In this document: positions 1-7,510 of the stretch, piece after piece | Position numbering within the stretch: position 1 is the stretch's first letter | Layout of the letters: the number at the start of each line of letters is the position of its first letter | Source: Clostridiales bacterium | GTDB lineage: Bacteria; Bacillota; Clostridia; Oscillospirales; Oscillospiraceae | Assembly (NCBI GenBank): GCA_003522945.1 | Contig: DPHR01000021.1 | Coordinates: 255-17,422 of the forward strand | Length of the DNA stretch: 17,168 bases | Reading direction: 5' to 3' | Notes under the pieces: generated by a model | Databases searched by the model: none | Told to the model about the DNA's origin: nothing | Seen by the model: only the letters and a program-made list of their open reading frames with translations | Program-made: the position numbers and the translations under genes

Positions 1-1
1 G

Positions 2-1819
2 GAGTTTTCCGGCAAGGAGCTCGTCCGCGGCGAGCCGGATGCGTCCAGTTTCCCGTCCGGCGGCCTGCGCGCAACGTTTGAGGCGCGCGGCTACACCGCA
101 TGGGACCCGACGAGCTACGCTTTCGTAAAGGACGGCGTGCTCTGCATCCCGACGGTATTCGCCTCCTACGGCGGCGAGGCCATCGACAAGAAAACGCCGC
201 TTCTCCGCAGTATGGACGCGCTGAATATCCAGGCGCTGCGCATTCTGAAGCTCTTCGGCGACACGCAGACCGCCGCCGTGCGCGCGAACGCCGGCGCGGA
301 GCAGGAGTATTTCCTCATTGACCGCGGCGTTTACGAGCAGCGCCCCGACCTAATCTACACCGGGCGTACGCTTCTCGGCGCTCGCCCGCCCAAGGGACAG
401 GAGCTGGACGACCATTATTTCGGCGCGATCAAGCCGCGCGTGGCGGCGTTCATGCGTGAGCTGGACGAGGAGCTCTGGAAGCTCGGTGTCCCGGCCAAGA
501 CCGAGCACAACGAGGTCGCTCCCGCGCAGCACGAGCTCGCGTGCGTCTATTCCACGGTGAACATCGCCGCCGATCACAACCAGCTCGTCATGGAGTGCAT
601 GAAGCGCGTGGCGGACCGGCACGGCATGGTGTGCCTGCTGCACGAAAAGCCGTTCGCGGGCGTGAACGGCTCGGGCAAGCACAACAACTGGTCGCTTTCC
701 ACCGACCGCGGCGAAAATCTTCTGAACCCCGGCGACACGCCGGAGGAGAACGCGCAGTTCCTGCTTATCCTCACGGCGGTCCTGCAGGCCGTGGACGAAT
801 ACCAGGACCTGCTGCGCATCTCCGTCGCGGGAGCCTCCAACGACCACCGTCTCGGCGGCAGCGAAGCGCCCCCGGCGATCCTCTCCGTGTTCCTCGGCGA
901 CGAGATCACCGGCATTCTCGATTCCATTGAGAACGGCACGCCGTATGAATCCGGCGAAAAGGTGCAGTTCAAGGTCGGCGTGCATGTCCTGCCGCGCTTC
1001 CCGAAGGATACGAGCGACCGCAACCGCACCTCGCCCTTTGCCTTCACGGGCAATAAGTTTGAATTCCGCATGGTCGGCTCGTCGCAGTCGATCTCCGAGG
1101 CGAACATCATTCTCAACACCGCTGTGGCGGACGTGCTGCGCCGCTATGCTGACGAGCTGGAGGGCACGGCGGACTTTGAGAGCGCGCTGCACGAGCTCAT
1201 AAAGCGCTCCATCCGTGAGCACCGCCGCATCATCTTCAACGGCAACGGCTACGAAGAAGCATGGGTGCGCGAGGCCGCGCGCCGCGGTCTGTGCAACTAC
1301 CGCTCCACGCCGGACTGCGTACCGCATCTGCTCGACGCGAAAAACGCGGAGCTTTTCCGCCGCAACCGCGTGTTCAGCGAAACGGAGCTTCGCGCCCGGT
1401 GCGAGATCGTGCTTGACCACTACGCCAAGGAGGTGCGCATCGAGGCGCTCACGCTGCTCGATATGCTGCGCAAGGATGTGCTCCCCGCGGTGAGCCGCTT
1501 TACCGGCGCTCTTTCCGCCACGGCGCACGAAAAGAAAAAGCTCTGCGGCGAGAGTGCCTGCCGGTATGAAAAAACGGCGGCGGCGGAGCTCTCCGCGCGC
1601 GCGGCGAAGCTCTGGGACGGTGCGGAAAAACTGGAAAAGGCGGTGCGCCGCATTGACGACGGACGCCTCTCCACCGAATCCGCCGTGGAGATTTGCCGCG
1701 GCGAGATATTGCCGGAAATGGAGACGCTGCGCGAAATTTCCGACGGCGCGGAGCTCATCATGGACCGCGCTGCGTGGCCGTATCCGTCTTATGGTGAGAT
1801 CCTTACCAGCGTATATTAA
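2..1819 (+). CDS. glnN: Type III glutamine synthetase, C-terminal 605 codons (5' end outside window)
   Basis: ATP-dependent synthesis of glutamine from glutamate and ammonium, a cytoplasmic step of nitrogen assimilation. The frame is open from base 2 with no start in view. GSIII proteins are about 700 residues, so roughly 95 N-terminal residues lie upstream. Seen directly: HNEVAPAQHE near base 505, the NGSGKHNNWS active-site stretch near 667, the AGASNDHRLGGSEAPP nucleotide/metal region near 829, and RNRTSPFAFTGNKFEFRM near 1018. These are GSIII signatures and differ from the shorter GSI and GSII enzymes. The C-terminal third is helical and charged, as expected for the GSIII-specific tail. 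It ends TAA and is followed directly by a strong hairpin, so it appears to close its transcript. No sign of damage in the visible part. Confidence 0.96.
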   Translation, partial: EFSGKELVRGEPDASSFPSGGLRATFEARGYTAWDPTSYAFVKDGVLCIPTVFASYGGEAIDKKTPLLRSMDALNIQALRILKLFGDTQTAAVRANAGAEQEYFLIDRGVYEQRPDLIYTGRTLLGARPPKGQELDDHYFGAIKPRVAAFMRELDEELWKLGVPAKTEHNEVAPAQHELACVYSTVNIAADHNQLVMECMKRVADRHGMVCLLHEKPFAGVNGSGKHNNWSLSTDRGENLLNPGDTPEENAQFLLILTAVLQAVDEYQDLLRISVAGASNDHRLGGSEAPPAILSVFLGDEITGILDSIENGTPYESGEKVQFKVGVHVLPRFPKDTSDRNRTSPFAFTGNKFEFRMVGSSQSISEANIILNTAVADVLRRYADELEGTADFESALHELIKRSIREHRRIIFNGNGYEEAWVREAARRGLCNYRSTPDCVPHLLDAKNAELFRRNRVFSETELRARCEIVLDHYAKEVRIEALTLLDMLRKDVLPAVSRFTGALSATAHEKKKLCGESACRYEKTAAAELSARAAKLWDGAEKLEKAVRRIDDGRLSTESAVEICRGEILPEMETLREISDGAELIMDRAAWPYPSYGEILTSVY

Positions 1820-1829
1820 AATTTAGAAG

Positions 1830-1871
1830 AAAACCGGCGCTTTTTGGTAAAATACCGAAAGCGCCGGTTTT
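1830..1871. terminator. Bidirectional intrinsic terminator after glutamine synthetase
   Basis: AAAACCGGCGCTTT (1830-1843) is perfectly complementary to AAAGCGCCGGTTTT (1858-1871). Inside it GGTA/TACC extends the stem. The 3' arm ends in TTTT, and the A-run on the 5' side would serve as a U-tract on the other strand. It lies 10 bases after the glutamine synthetase stop. Confidence 0.9.
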
Positions 1872-1877
1872 GCCGCC

Positions 1878-1906
1878 TTGACATCCGGCGAAGAAACCGA
1901 TATAGT
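1878..1906 (+). promoter_or_regulatory. Sigma-A promoter of the B12 transport operon
   Basis: TTGACA (1878-1883) and TATAGT (1901-1906) are separated by 17 bases: a perfect -35 and a one-mismatch -10. The start point would fall around 1913, just before the riboswitch aptamer. Confidence 0.88.
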
Positions 1907-1914
1907 ATGGCCAC

Positions 1915-2110
1915 AAACAAACAGCGTGTGGATCCGCGTCGAAAGACGTCGTCGGGGAGCCCCCGCCGAGGGAACACGGATGCAAATTCCGGACTATCCC
2001 AGTAACCGTAAAGCGGACAAAAAAGCCGGTACCACTGCCGAAGGGCGGGAAGGGGCTTGAGTAGGATGATGCCAAGTCGGGAAACCTGTTTTCGCATGAG
2101 AGCTTCTGGG
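1915..2110 (+). promoter_or_regulatory. Cobalamin riboswitch aptamer
   Basis: The leader carries the conserved cobalamin-aptamer core. GGGAACACGGATGCAAATTCC spans 1970-1990, followed by CCCAGTAACCGTAAA (1998-2012), then CCACTG (about 2029-2034), a GGGCGGGAAGGGG stretch (2043-2055) and the B12 box GCCAAGTCGGGAAACCTG (2071-2088). Known cobalamin riboswitches bind adenosyl- or related cobalamin and lower expression of uptake or synthesis genes. Here it lies between a strong promoter and btuFCD, with a terminator hairpin after it, so transcriptional termination when B12 is plentiful is the likely mode. The outer borders are approximate because I did not fold it by computer. Confidence 0.93.
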
Positions 2111-2143
2111 ACGGGGTATAGCTGTGCGATCCATCGCCGATTC

Positions 2144-2176
2144 CGCCGCCCTTTCCGAGAGAGGGGCGGCGTTTTT
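2144..2176 (+). terminator. Riboswitch-controlled intrinsic terminator before btuF
   Basis: CGCCGCCC (2144-2151) pairs with GGGCGGCG (2164-2171), followed by TTTTT (2172-2176). G-U pairs can extend the stem into the loop. It lies after the cobalamin aptamer and 50 bases before the btuF start, the usual place for an expression-platform terminator. The GGGCGGG run at 2043-2049 inside the aptamer is complementary to the 5' arm and may form the antiterminator; that pairing is inference. Confidence 0.88.
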
Positions 2177-2225
2177 GCGCCGGAAGGCTGGTTGTTTGAA
2201 TATTTTTTGAGAAGGAGTTCAAGAC

Positions 2226-3221
2226 ATGAACGCCAAAAAGATCCTTGCTCTTGCATTGGCAGCCCTGATGCTGCTCTCGCTCGCTGCCTGCGGACAGAGC
2301 GCTGAGCCCGCCGCGACGGAAGCTCCTGCCGAGCCTACCGAAGCCCCCGTGGAAGCCACCGAAGCCCCCGCGGAAGATACCTCCGTCACCGTGACCGACA
2401 TGACCGGCCGCGAGATCACGCTCGAAGAGCCCGCCACGCGCATCGTTGCGCTCACGGCGTCCGACTGCGAGATCATCTGCGCGCTCGGCGGCATGGACCT
2501 GCTCGTCGGCCGCGGCACCTACTGCGACTACCCCGCCGAAGTGCAGGAGATCCCCTCCGTGCAGTCCGGCTATGAGACCAACATCGAGCAGATCATCGCT
2601 CTCGAGCCGCAGGTGCTCCTTATGAGCACGATGGCCCAGACCGAAGAGCAGATCAAGGCGCTTGAGGACGCCGGTGTCCACGTTGTCGTTTCCGACGCGC
2701 AGGATATCGAGGGCACCTATGCCGCCATCCGCATGATCGGCGCGCTGCTCGGCAAGAACGAGGAAGCCGAAACGGTCATCGACGGCATGAAGACGACGTT
2801 TGAGTCGCTCAAGGGCGTCTGCGGCGACGGCGAAAAGACCATTTACTTTGAGGTCTCCCCGCTGGAGTACGGTCTGTGGACGGCCGGCGCCAACACCTTC
2901 ATGAACGAGATCGCCGAGCTGCTCGGTCTCAAGAACTGCTTTGCCGACGTGGAAGGCTGGGCGGAGATCAGCGAAGAGCAGGTGCTTGAGCGCAACCCCG
3001 ACTATATTATGACCATTTCCATGTACTCCGGCGAGGGCCCCACGCCCGAAGAGGAGATCGCTTCCCGCGCCGGTTGGGAAAATGTGACGGCTGTGAAGAA
3101 CGGCGCCATCCTCAATCTGCAGAACAACGAGCTTTCCCGCCCCGCACCGCGTCTGGCGGAAGGCGCGCAGATGCTCGCCGACTTCATTGCCGGCGTTGAG
3201 GCCAATGACAAGGCGGCCTGA
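2226..3221 (+). CDS. btuF: Vitamin B12 ABC transporter substrate-binding lipoprotein
   Basis: Extracytoplasmic receptor that captures cobalamin and delivers it to BtuCD. The 331-residue product begins with a lipoprotein signal ending LAAC (Cys22), then an acidic linker of three TEAP heptads (residues 31-51). A class III, helical-backbone binding fold follows, starting TVTDMTGREITLEEPATRIV. ASDCEIICALGG, YETNIEQIIALEPQVLL and the RPAPRLAEGAQMLADFI ending are typical of the BtuF/FhuD/FepB family. Sequence alone does not separate B12 from siderophore or haem receptors; the cobalamin riboswitch upstream decides the call. The start is set by GAAGGAG at 2211-2217, 8 bases before ATG. It is the first gene of a three-gene operon. 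No frameshift seen. Confidence 0.92.
   Translation: MNAKKILALALAALMLLSLAACGQSAEPAATEAPAEPTEAPVEATEAPAEDTSVTVTDMTGREITLEEPATRIVALTASDCEIICALGGMDLLVGRGTYCDYPAEVQEIPSVQSGYETNIEQIIALEPQVLLMSTMAQTEEQIKALEDAGVHVVVSDAQDIEGTYAAIRMIGALLGKNEEAETVIDGMKTTFESLKGVCGDGEKTIYFEVSPLEYGLWTAGANTFMNEIAELLGLKNCFADVEGWAEISEEQVLERNPDYIMTISMYSGEGPTPEEEIASRAGWENVTAVKNGAILNLQNNELSRPAPRLAEGAQMLADFIAGVEANDKAA
2316..2378 (+). repeat. Three 21-bp tandem repeats coding a TEAP linker
   Basis: Three in-frame 21-base units encode TEAPAEP, TEAPVEA and TEAPAED, residues 31-51 of the BtuF lipoprotein. They form a flexible acidic tether between the lipid anchor and the binding domain. Such units can change in number by slippage. 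Confidence 0.75.
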
Positions 3222-3240
3222 GCCAAAAGAAAATAAAACC

Positions 3241-4272
3241 ATGGTACGCCGGGAGGGGTTTGGCCTTCCGGCGTATCTGGCATTTGCCGCGGCGACGGTA
3301 TTCACGCTTCTCGTGTGCGTGTCGCTCGGCAGCGTAAAGCTGCCGCTGCGCGAGACGTTCGGCCTTTTGTGGAACGCCCTGGCGGGCCGCGGCACGGGAA
3401 CGGGCATGAGCGCGACGATCGTATTCTCCGTGCGCCTGCCGCGCGTGCTGTGCGTTGCGCTCACGGGCGCGTCGCTCTCGGTGTGCGGCGCGGCGATGCA
3501 GGGCCTTTTGAAAAACCCGCTGGCGGACGGCTCTACGCTCGGCGTATCGTCCGGCGCGTCGCTCGGCGCGGTGATCTCCATCGCGTTCGGCATAACGCTC
3601 CCCGGCATCCCGCTCGCCGGGACGATGAGCATGGCAATGCTTTTTGCGTTCCTCTCGCTCGTCGTCATTCTGGGCCTTGCGTACCGGCTGGACGGCTCGC
3701 TCTCCACCGGCACGATCATCCTCATCGGCGTCATTTATTCGATGTTCGTTTCAAGCGTTCTCTCGCTCGTCATCACGTTCGCGCCGGATAAGGTACAGTC
3801 TATCACGTTCTGGACGATGGGCTCGCTCGCGGGGCGGGGGTATGTCCACGTCCTTGTGCTGCTCGGCGCGCTCGTCGTTTTCGGCGGCGTGCTCTTCGGC
3901 TGCGCGCGCGAGCTCAACGCCTTTGCCGTCGGCGAGGACAACGCCCGGCACATCGGCGTGAACGTCCGGCGCGTTAAGCTCACGGTGATGATCGCGGTGT
4001 CGGCGCTCATCGGCGTGTGCGTGTCCGTCGGCGGCACGATCGGCTTTGTGGGTCTTGTGACGCCGCATATGGTGCGCCTCATCACCGGGCCGAACCACCG
4101 GCGGCTGCTCCCGGCGAGCGCGTTTGGCGGGGCGATCTTCCTCATGCTGTGCGATCTTCTCGCGCGCACGCTCTTTGACCCGCGCGAGCTGCCCGTGGGC
4201 GTCGTCACGTCGTTCATCGGCTCGATCCTCTTCGTCGTCATCTTCATCCGCACAAGGAGGGGCGAGAAATGA
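3241..4272 (+). CDS. btuC: Vitamin B12 ABC transporter permease (FecCD family)
   Basis: Integral membrane subunit forming the translocation path with a second copy of itself. With the ATG at 3241 it has 343 residues, normal for BtuC/FecCD permeases, and starts just before the first hydrophobic helix (LPAYLAFAAATVFTLLVCV). About nine to ten hydrophobic segments follow. Family hallmarks are GAAMQGLLKNPLADGSTLG, GVSSGASLGAV, and near the end GTIGFVGLVTPHMVRLITG with NHRRLLPASAFGGA, the ATPase-coupling region. Start choice is uncertain: in-frame ATGs at 3187 and 3205 would overlap btuF, but the SD-like GAGG before 3205 is only 3 bases away, and 3241 has only an A-rich leader. Translational coupling to btuF, which ends at 3221, is likely. 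Its stop overlaps btuD by four bases. Confidence 0.92.
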   Translation: MVRREGFGLPAYLAFAAATVFTLLVCVSLGSVKLPLRETFGLLWNALAGRGTGTGMSATIVFSVRLPRVLCVALTGASLSVCGAAMQGLLKNPLADGSTLGVSSGASLGAVISIAFGITLPGIPLAGTMSMAMLFAFLSLVVILGLAYRLDGSLSTGTIILIGVIYSMFVSSVLSLVITFAPDKVQSITFWTMGSLAGRGYVHVLVLLGALVVFGGVLFGCARELNAFAVGEDNARHIGVNVRRVKLTVMIAVSALIGVCVSVGGTIGFVGLVTPHMVRLITGPNHRRLLPASAFGGAIFLMLCDLLARTLFDPRELPVGVVTSFIGSILFVVIFIRTRRGEK

Positions 4273-5033
4273 GCATGCTGGAAGTACAAAACCTCTCGGT
4301 GCGCTTCGGCAGCGCCGTGATCGTGAACGATGTGAGCTTCTCCGTGCAAGACGGCGACTGGCTCATGCTCATCGGGCCGAACGGCGCGGGCAAATCCACG
4401 ATCGTGAATGCCGTGTCCCGCGGCGTGCCGTATACGGGAACGGTGCTTTTTGAAGGGAAGGACGTGCAGAAAACGCCCGCCCATCTCCTTGCGCGCGGCA
4501 TGGGCGTGCTCGCGCAGCACCACACGGTCGGCTATGCCTTCTCCGTGGAGGAGGTCGTGCGGCTCGGACGCTATGCCTATGCTCCCGGTATTTTCTCCCG
4601 CCGGAGCGACGAGGACGAGCGGAGCGTCGCCGAGGCGATGGAGCTGACAGGCGTGGCGCATATCGCGCGCCAGTCCGTGCTCACGCTCTCGGGCGGCGAG
4701 CTGCAGCGCGTCTTTCTCGCGCAGCTCTTTGCGCAGAACCCGCGGCTGCTCCTGCTTGACGAGCCGACGAATCATCTCGATCTTGTGTATCAAAAGCAGA
4801 TATTCTCCCTTGTGCGCGAGTGGCTCTCCAAGGGCGGCCGCGCTGTGGTGTCGGTCGTGCACGATCTCTCGCTCGCGCGGATGTACGGAAGCCGCGGCGT
4901 GCTTCTCGACCACGGTAAGATCGCTGCCGCGGGGGAGGCCGCGGACGTGTTCGCGCCGGGAACGCTCAACGCCGTTTACCGCATGGATGTTGCCGACTGG
5001 ATGCGCACCATGCTCTCCCAATGGGAAAAGTGA
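4269..5033 (+). CDS. btuD: Vitamin B12 ABC transporter ATP-binding protein
   Basis: Cytoplasmic ATPase that powers BtuC. In its 254 residues: Walker A GPNGAGKST (36-44), Q-loop Gln83, signature LSGGELQR (140-147), Walker B LLLLDEPTNHLD (160-171) and H-loop His198 (SVVHDLSLA). The THNHLD-like EPTNHLD form is typical of the FecE/BtuD/FhuC group. The start is well set by AAGGAGG before ATG, overlapping the btuC stop as ATGA. The stop is followed within 5 bases by a very strong bidirectional terminator. Full length, no defects seen. With btuF and btuC it completes a B12 importer; the assignment to B12 rather than a siderophore rests on the riboswitch. Confidence 0.93.
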   Translation: MSMLEVQNLSVRFGSAVIVNDVSFSVQDGDWLMLIGPNGAGKSTIVNAVSRGVPYTGTVLFEGKDVQKTPAHLLARGMGVLAQHHTVGYAFSVEEVVRLGRYAYAPGIFSRRSDEDERSVAEAMELTGVAHIARQSVLTLSGGELQRVFLAQLFAQNPRLLLLDEPTNHLDLVYQKQIFSLVREWLSKGGRAVVSVVHDLSLARMYGSRGVLLDHGKIAAAGEAADVFAPGTLNAVYRMDVADWMRTMLSQWEK

Positions 5034-5037
5034 AGAA

Positions 5038-5078
5038 AGCAGCAAAGCGCCGCCGGAACCCCGGCGGCGCTTACTGCT
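5038..5078. terminator. Bidirectional terminator between btuD and the opposing operon
   Basis: AAGCGCCGCCGG (5045-5056), loop AACC, CCGGCGGCGCTT (5061-5072): a perfect 12-bp stem. An outer AGCAG/CTGCT pair (5038-5042, 5074-5078) lengthens it across single-base bulges. It is followed by GTAGTTTT on this strand and by a T-rich run on the other, so it can end both btuFCD and the convergent minus-strand genes. Confidence 0.9.
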
Positions 5079-5091
5079 GTAGTTTTAAGGT

Positions 5092-6843
5092 TTATGCTTC
5101 TGAAACCTCGTTGGGAAGCAGACGGCTTCCGTTGGAGTCAAAGAACTGGCAGTCACCGATCGAAAGGTCCCACCCTGTGGTGATGGACGCCGAACGAGCG
5201 TTTAAATAGTCCGAAAGGTGCTCCATAGGAATATTGACGGTTTCGCCGGGTTTCATCGTTACGGCTGTTTTGCCGCTGAAAACCAAGCGGTTTTCCCGAT
5301 AGACGCTGTATTCCAATATGGTGTTTATTGTGTAGGGAGTGCTGTTCGTATAAGGCACGGTATAGCATTGGCTCGCTTTATCCCATCGGGCTTTGCTTGA
5401 TCCGTAGTTAAATTCATCAAAGGCATGTCCCACCAGAGTAAAAGCCCGGAAATACTCGTTGTCCGAAAACAGGTCGCTGTTCTCACACAAATAATACAGC
5501 GCTTCCCAGCGGGCGGCGTTTCCTTTGAGGTATTCCTCATTCGTCTGATCATCCGGAAGAATACCGGCGAGCTCGGAACGGCAGCCATCAATATATTTTT
5601 CAGCATTCTGTTGTATGATACTGCTGTAGAACAGACCGCTGTACTCTGAATACTTTTCCAGAATATCTAATTCCGCTTCAACGCATTCTTTATAAGAACG
5701 GTCATCATTGGCGAGCTTGAATCTATATACAAAAGCTCGCTCCAAATCCGAAAGAAACTGTGCGTCAATGGCCTTTTTGCAGTCATCCCGGAGCTGATCA
5801 ATTGGTTGTGAGCTGAACCCTTGAAGCGCTTCCACAGCGTCGGGATATAGTCCTTCATCATAAAAAGCCTGTGCTCTGTCCAGCACGGCAGTCTCGCGCT
5901 CGGCCTTTTCCTGCGCCTCCTTTTCCAAACGGATTTCTTCTATCCGAGCGGAGCAGGATTCGGATAATTGCCGGGCGTTGCTTCCGGGAATTTTTTCAGC
6001 GGCCGAAAGTGCGGCTTCATATTCTCCGGCATCATATAGGGACTGCGCTTTCTTTAGAGGAATCCATAATACCGCGCTGAGAACAATCATAATGATGAGC
6101 GCGGCGGTGAAAACGGAAAGGGCTCCGATCCGTAAGCACTTTTTTGTGCGGGCTTTTTGCGCCTGTGTTCTTTTTTCCGTTTCCAACCGCTCCGCTTCGG
6201 CTTTCGCTGCATTTTTCTCTTCGTATTCTTTCTTTCGCTGTACATAATCCGAGACAGAAATATGGAAAAACGGCCGGCCGCAGCAGTGACATTCTTTTTC
6301 TTCCGTTGTATTGAGATGACCGGCGGCGCATTGCCAAAGTTCCAGATCCGGATAAAGTGCTGGTTCGCAGCAGCAGTCCGAGCCGTTTTCTGCTATAAAA
6401 TAATCCAGCACTTCTGGGTCATCAAAGATGTCTGACAAAGGTTTTTCGGTTGGAATGGATTTCCACGAAGTGTTTGGGTCAGAAGACCAGGCCGTACCGT
6501 CGGAAAAAACTACGGAGGAACAGGAGATCGTTACGTCTCTCGTGGTTGCGTCCGGGAGAATAATGGCAGATGAAGTTCCAAACTCCGCGTCACGGGATAC
6601 GGATAAATCCAAAAACTGATATTCCGGTATGCCCTTCAACGGTTTTCCGATAATATCACGGGCTTCAATTTCGAGAATCACGGCCGATATTTCTTTTTTT
6701 GCTACACTCTTCATTTTGACCTGAAGGATCACAGTGTGCGTTTCCGTATCCTGAAGAAGAGCGTATGCGGAAAGTACCAGAGGGCTTCCCGCACAGTACA
6801 GATTGCAGTAGCTTTTTTTTATTTCGTTATATCTTGACGACAT
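5092..6843 (-). CDS. Membrane protein with degenerate zinc ribbon and TPR-like repeats, function unknown
   Basis: I do not recognise a named family. Visible parts of the 583 residues: a beta-rich N-terminal domain (1-150); a cluster Cys157-159; a zinc-ribbon-like element (170-191) that begins W-x-C172 and ends C185-x-C187-C188-G but lacks the usual second Cys, with His176 nearby; a charged Lys/Glu coiled coil (201-235); and one transmembrane helix (about 236-261). Then come two TPR-like helical hairpins (263-284, 321-342), a helical domain to about 490, and a C-terminal beta-rich domain. The N-terminal part should be cytoplasmic and the helical part outside. Start fixed by AAAGGAGG before ATG. 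It is the last gene of a three-gene operon, 11 bases after its neighbour, in A+T-richer DNA (row 5641-5700 is 35% G+C, against 72% for 3421-3480 in btuC). A sensor or envelope-stress role is a guess. Confidence 0.88.
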   Translation of the reverse strand: MSSRYNEIKKSYCNLYCAGSPLVLSAYALLQDTETHTVILQVKMKSVAKKEISAVILEIEARDIIGKPLKGIPEYQFLDLSVSRDAEFGTSSAIILPDATTRDVTISCSSVVFSDGTAWSSDPNTSWKSIPTEKPLSDIFDDPEVLDYFIAENGSDCCCEPALYPDLELWQCAAGHLNTTEEKECHCCGRPFFHISVSDYVQRKKEYEEKNAAKAEAERLETEKRTQAQKARTKKCLRIGALSVFTAALIIMIVLSAVLWIPLKKAQSLYDAGEYEAALSAAEKIPGSNARQLSESCSARIEEIRLEKEAQEKAERETAVLDRAQAFYDEGLYPDAVEALQGFSSQPIDQLRDDCKKAIDAQFLSDLERAFVYRFKLANDDRSYKECVEAELDILEKYSEYSGLFYSSIIQQNAEKYIDGCRSELAGILPDDQTNEEYLKGNAARWEALYYLCENSDLFSDNEYFRAFTLVGHAFDEFNYGSSKARWDKASQCYTVPYTNSTPYTINTILEYSVYRENRLVFSGKTAVTMKPGETVNIPMEHLSDYLNARSASITTGWDLSIGDCQFFDSNGSRLLPNEVSEA

Positions 6844-6854
6844 GGGAACCTCCT

Positions 6855-7139
6855 TTAAAGATTCGGAAGATCTTCAAATAATGATTTTTCTGCCACAATT
6901 CCGCTTTTTTCGGAAAGAGAATTGACGGCAGTATTCATTTTGATTTGGTGAAGCAATTCAACGACCTCGCCGAAGGCGTAGATTCCAAAACTTGCAACAA
7001 GAACAATGGCGATAAAAACAATACCGACAAGTGTAGATTCTTTGGAAAGCAGGACAAGACCCACTATGACACCTGCGACAGCGTTTAAAATACCGTAACC
7101 CTTTAAGACATCAGCAACTGTGTTGGACGAATTATTCAT
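6855..7139 (-). CDS. Small two-helix membrane protein, function unknown
   Basis: 94 residues. Two hydrophobic helices stand out: ILNAVAGVIVGLVLL (about 17-31) and LVGIVFIAIVLVASFGIYAF (about 37-56), joined by a short polar turn. A charged cytoplasmic-type tail follows (EVVELLHQIKMNTAVNSLSE onwards). GGGAGG lies 11 bases before the ATG, a slightly long spacing. It is the middle gene of the minus-strand operon, 22 bases after the Cys-rich gene and 11 bases before the zinc-ribbon membrane gene. This suggests that it partners the latter in the membrane (inference). No family recognised. Confidence 0.8.
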   Translation of the reverse strand: MNNSSNTVADVLKGYGILNAVAGVIVGLVLLSKESTLVGIVFIAIVLVASFGIYAFGEVVELLHQIKMNTAVNSLSEKSGIVAEKSLFEDLPNL

Positions 7140-7161
7140 GATCTCATGTGCCTCCCTGTGA

Positions 7162-7371
7162 TCAGAACAGTTCAGTCCATTTGGAATACTTCACACATTG
7201 AGCGTCACGGGCGCGCGATGTGTCAAAAAATCGGCTGCTGCAGTTTTCGCAGTTGCCGCGTGTATCGGAGATATCGATTTTGGGTACACCTTTGCGATCA
7301 AACACCGGATCCCTTTTGCCGGTCCAAAACTGACATGTACCGCAGATTTTTCTATCGGTTTTGCTAAGCAT
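7162..7371 (-). CDS. Cys-rich small protein, putative metal-binding, function unknown
   Basis: 69 residues from the ATG at 7371, chosen because AGGGGAG lies 7 bases before it. A longer frame starting at 7452 exists, but its start lies in the promoter/operator and has no ribosome site. The protein has Cys pairs C-G-T-C followed by QFWTGKR, then NCENC, and a late single Cys before VKYSKW. Cys pairs plus aromatic and Trp residues resemble a compact zinc-binding domain, and such proteins are often phage- or island-borne. It is the first gene of the minus-strand operon and is read divergently from the XRE regulator gene at 7511. Function not recognisable. Confidence 0.75.
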   Translation of the reverse strand: MLSKTDRKICGTCQFWTGKRDPVFDRKGVPKIDISDTRGNCENCSSRFFDTSRARDAQCVKYSKWTELF

Positions 7372-7423
7372 AAAACCACTCCCCTTTATAAAAATGGACG
7401 ATAACATGATAAAGACCAAAGCA

Positions 7424-7452
7424 ATGATATAACAAATTGTTTTATAAGTCAA
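7424..7452 (-). promoter_or_regulatory. Promoter of the minus-strand three-gene operon
   Basis: Read on the minus strand: TTGACT (7452-7447), 17 bases, TATCAT (7429-7424). One mismatch at -35 and two at -10, with ideal spacing, 53 bases before the Cys-rich gene start. The spacer and -10 are overlapped by the proximal operator-like repeat. Confidence 0.7.
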
Positions 7453-7468
7453 TATAACAAAATGTTTT
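7428..7468. promoter_or_regulatory. Paired 16-bp operator-like repeats in the divergent promoter region
   Basis: TATAACAAATTGTTTT (7428-7443) and TATAACAAAATGTTTT (7453-7468) differ at one base and lie 25 bp apart. Each has a near-palindromic core AACAAATTGTT or AACAAAATGTT, as expected for a dimeric helix-turn-helix protein. The first copy covers part of the spacer and the -10 of the minus-strand promoter; the second sits just beyond its -35 on the side facing the XRE gene. Binding by the adjacent XRE protein is inferred from position. Confidence 0.65.
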
Positions 7469-7510
7469 GCCTATACTTTTGTATATACCGCGCCGGGAAG
7501 GATGAACAGT

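Noticed and set aside
350..1528. Long antisense frame over glutamine synthetase
   Set aside because: Overlaps a clearly conserved enzyme on the other strand, with a low-complexity Arg/Ala/His-rich product and no ribosome site; a product of high G+C at third codon positions.
1878..2305. Short frames inside the cobalamin riboswitch leader
   Set aside because: Explained by the structured RNA; no ribosome site or conserved product.
1803..5045. Two very long antisense frames over the B12 operon
   Set aside because: They run through the riboswitch and all three conserved transporter genes and show no family motif; shadows of G+C-rich coding DNA.
7428..7468. The 16-bp repeats as CRISPR repeats
   Set aside because: Only two short copies with a 9-base gap, near-palindromic cores and overlap with a promoter; no spacers or cas genes.
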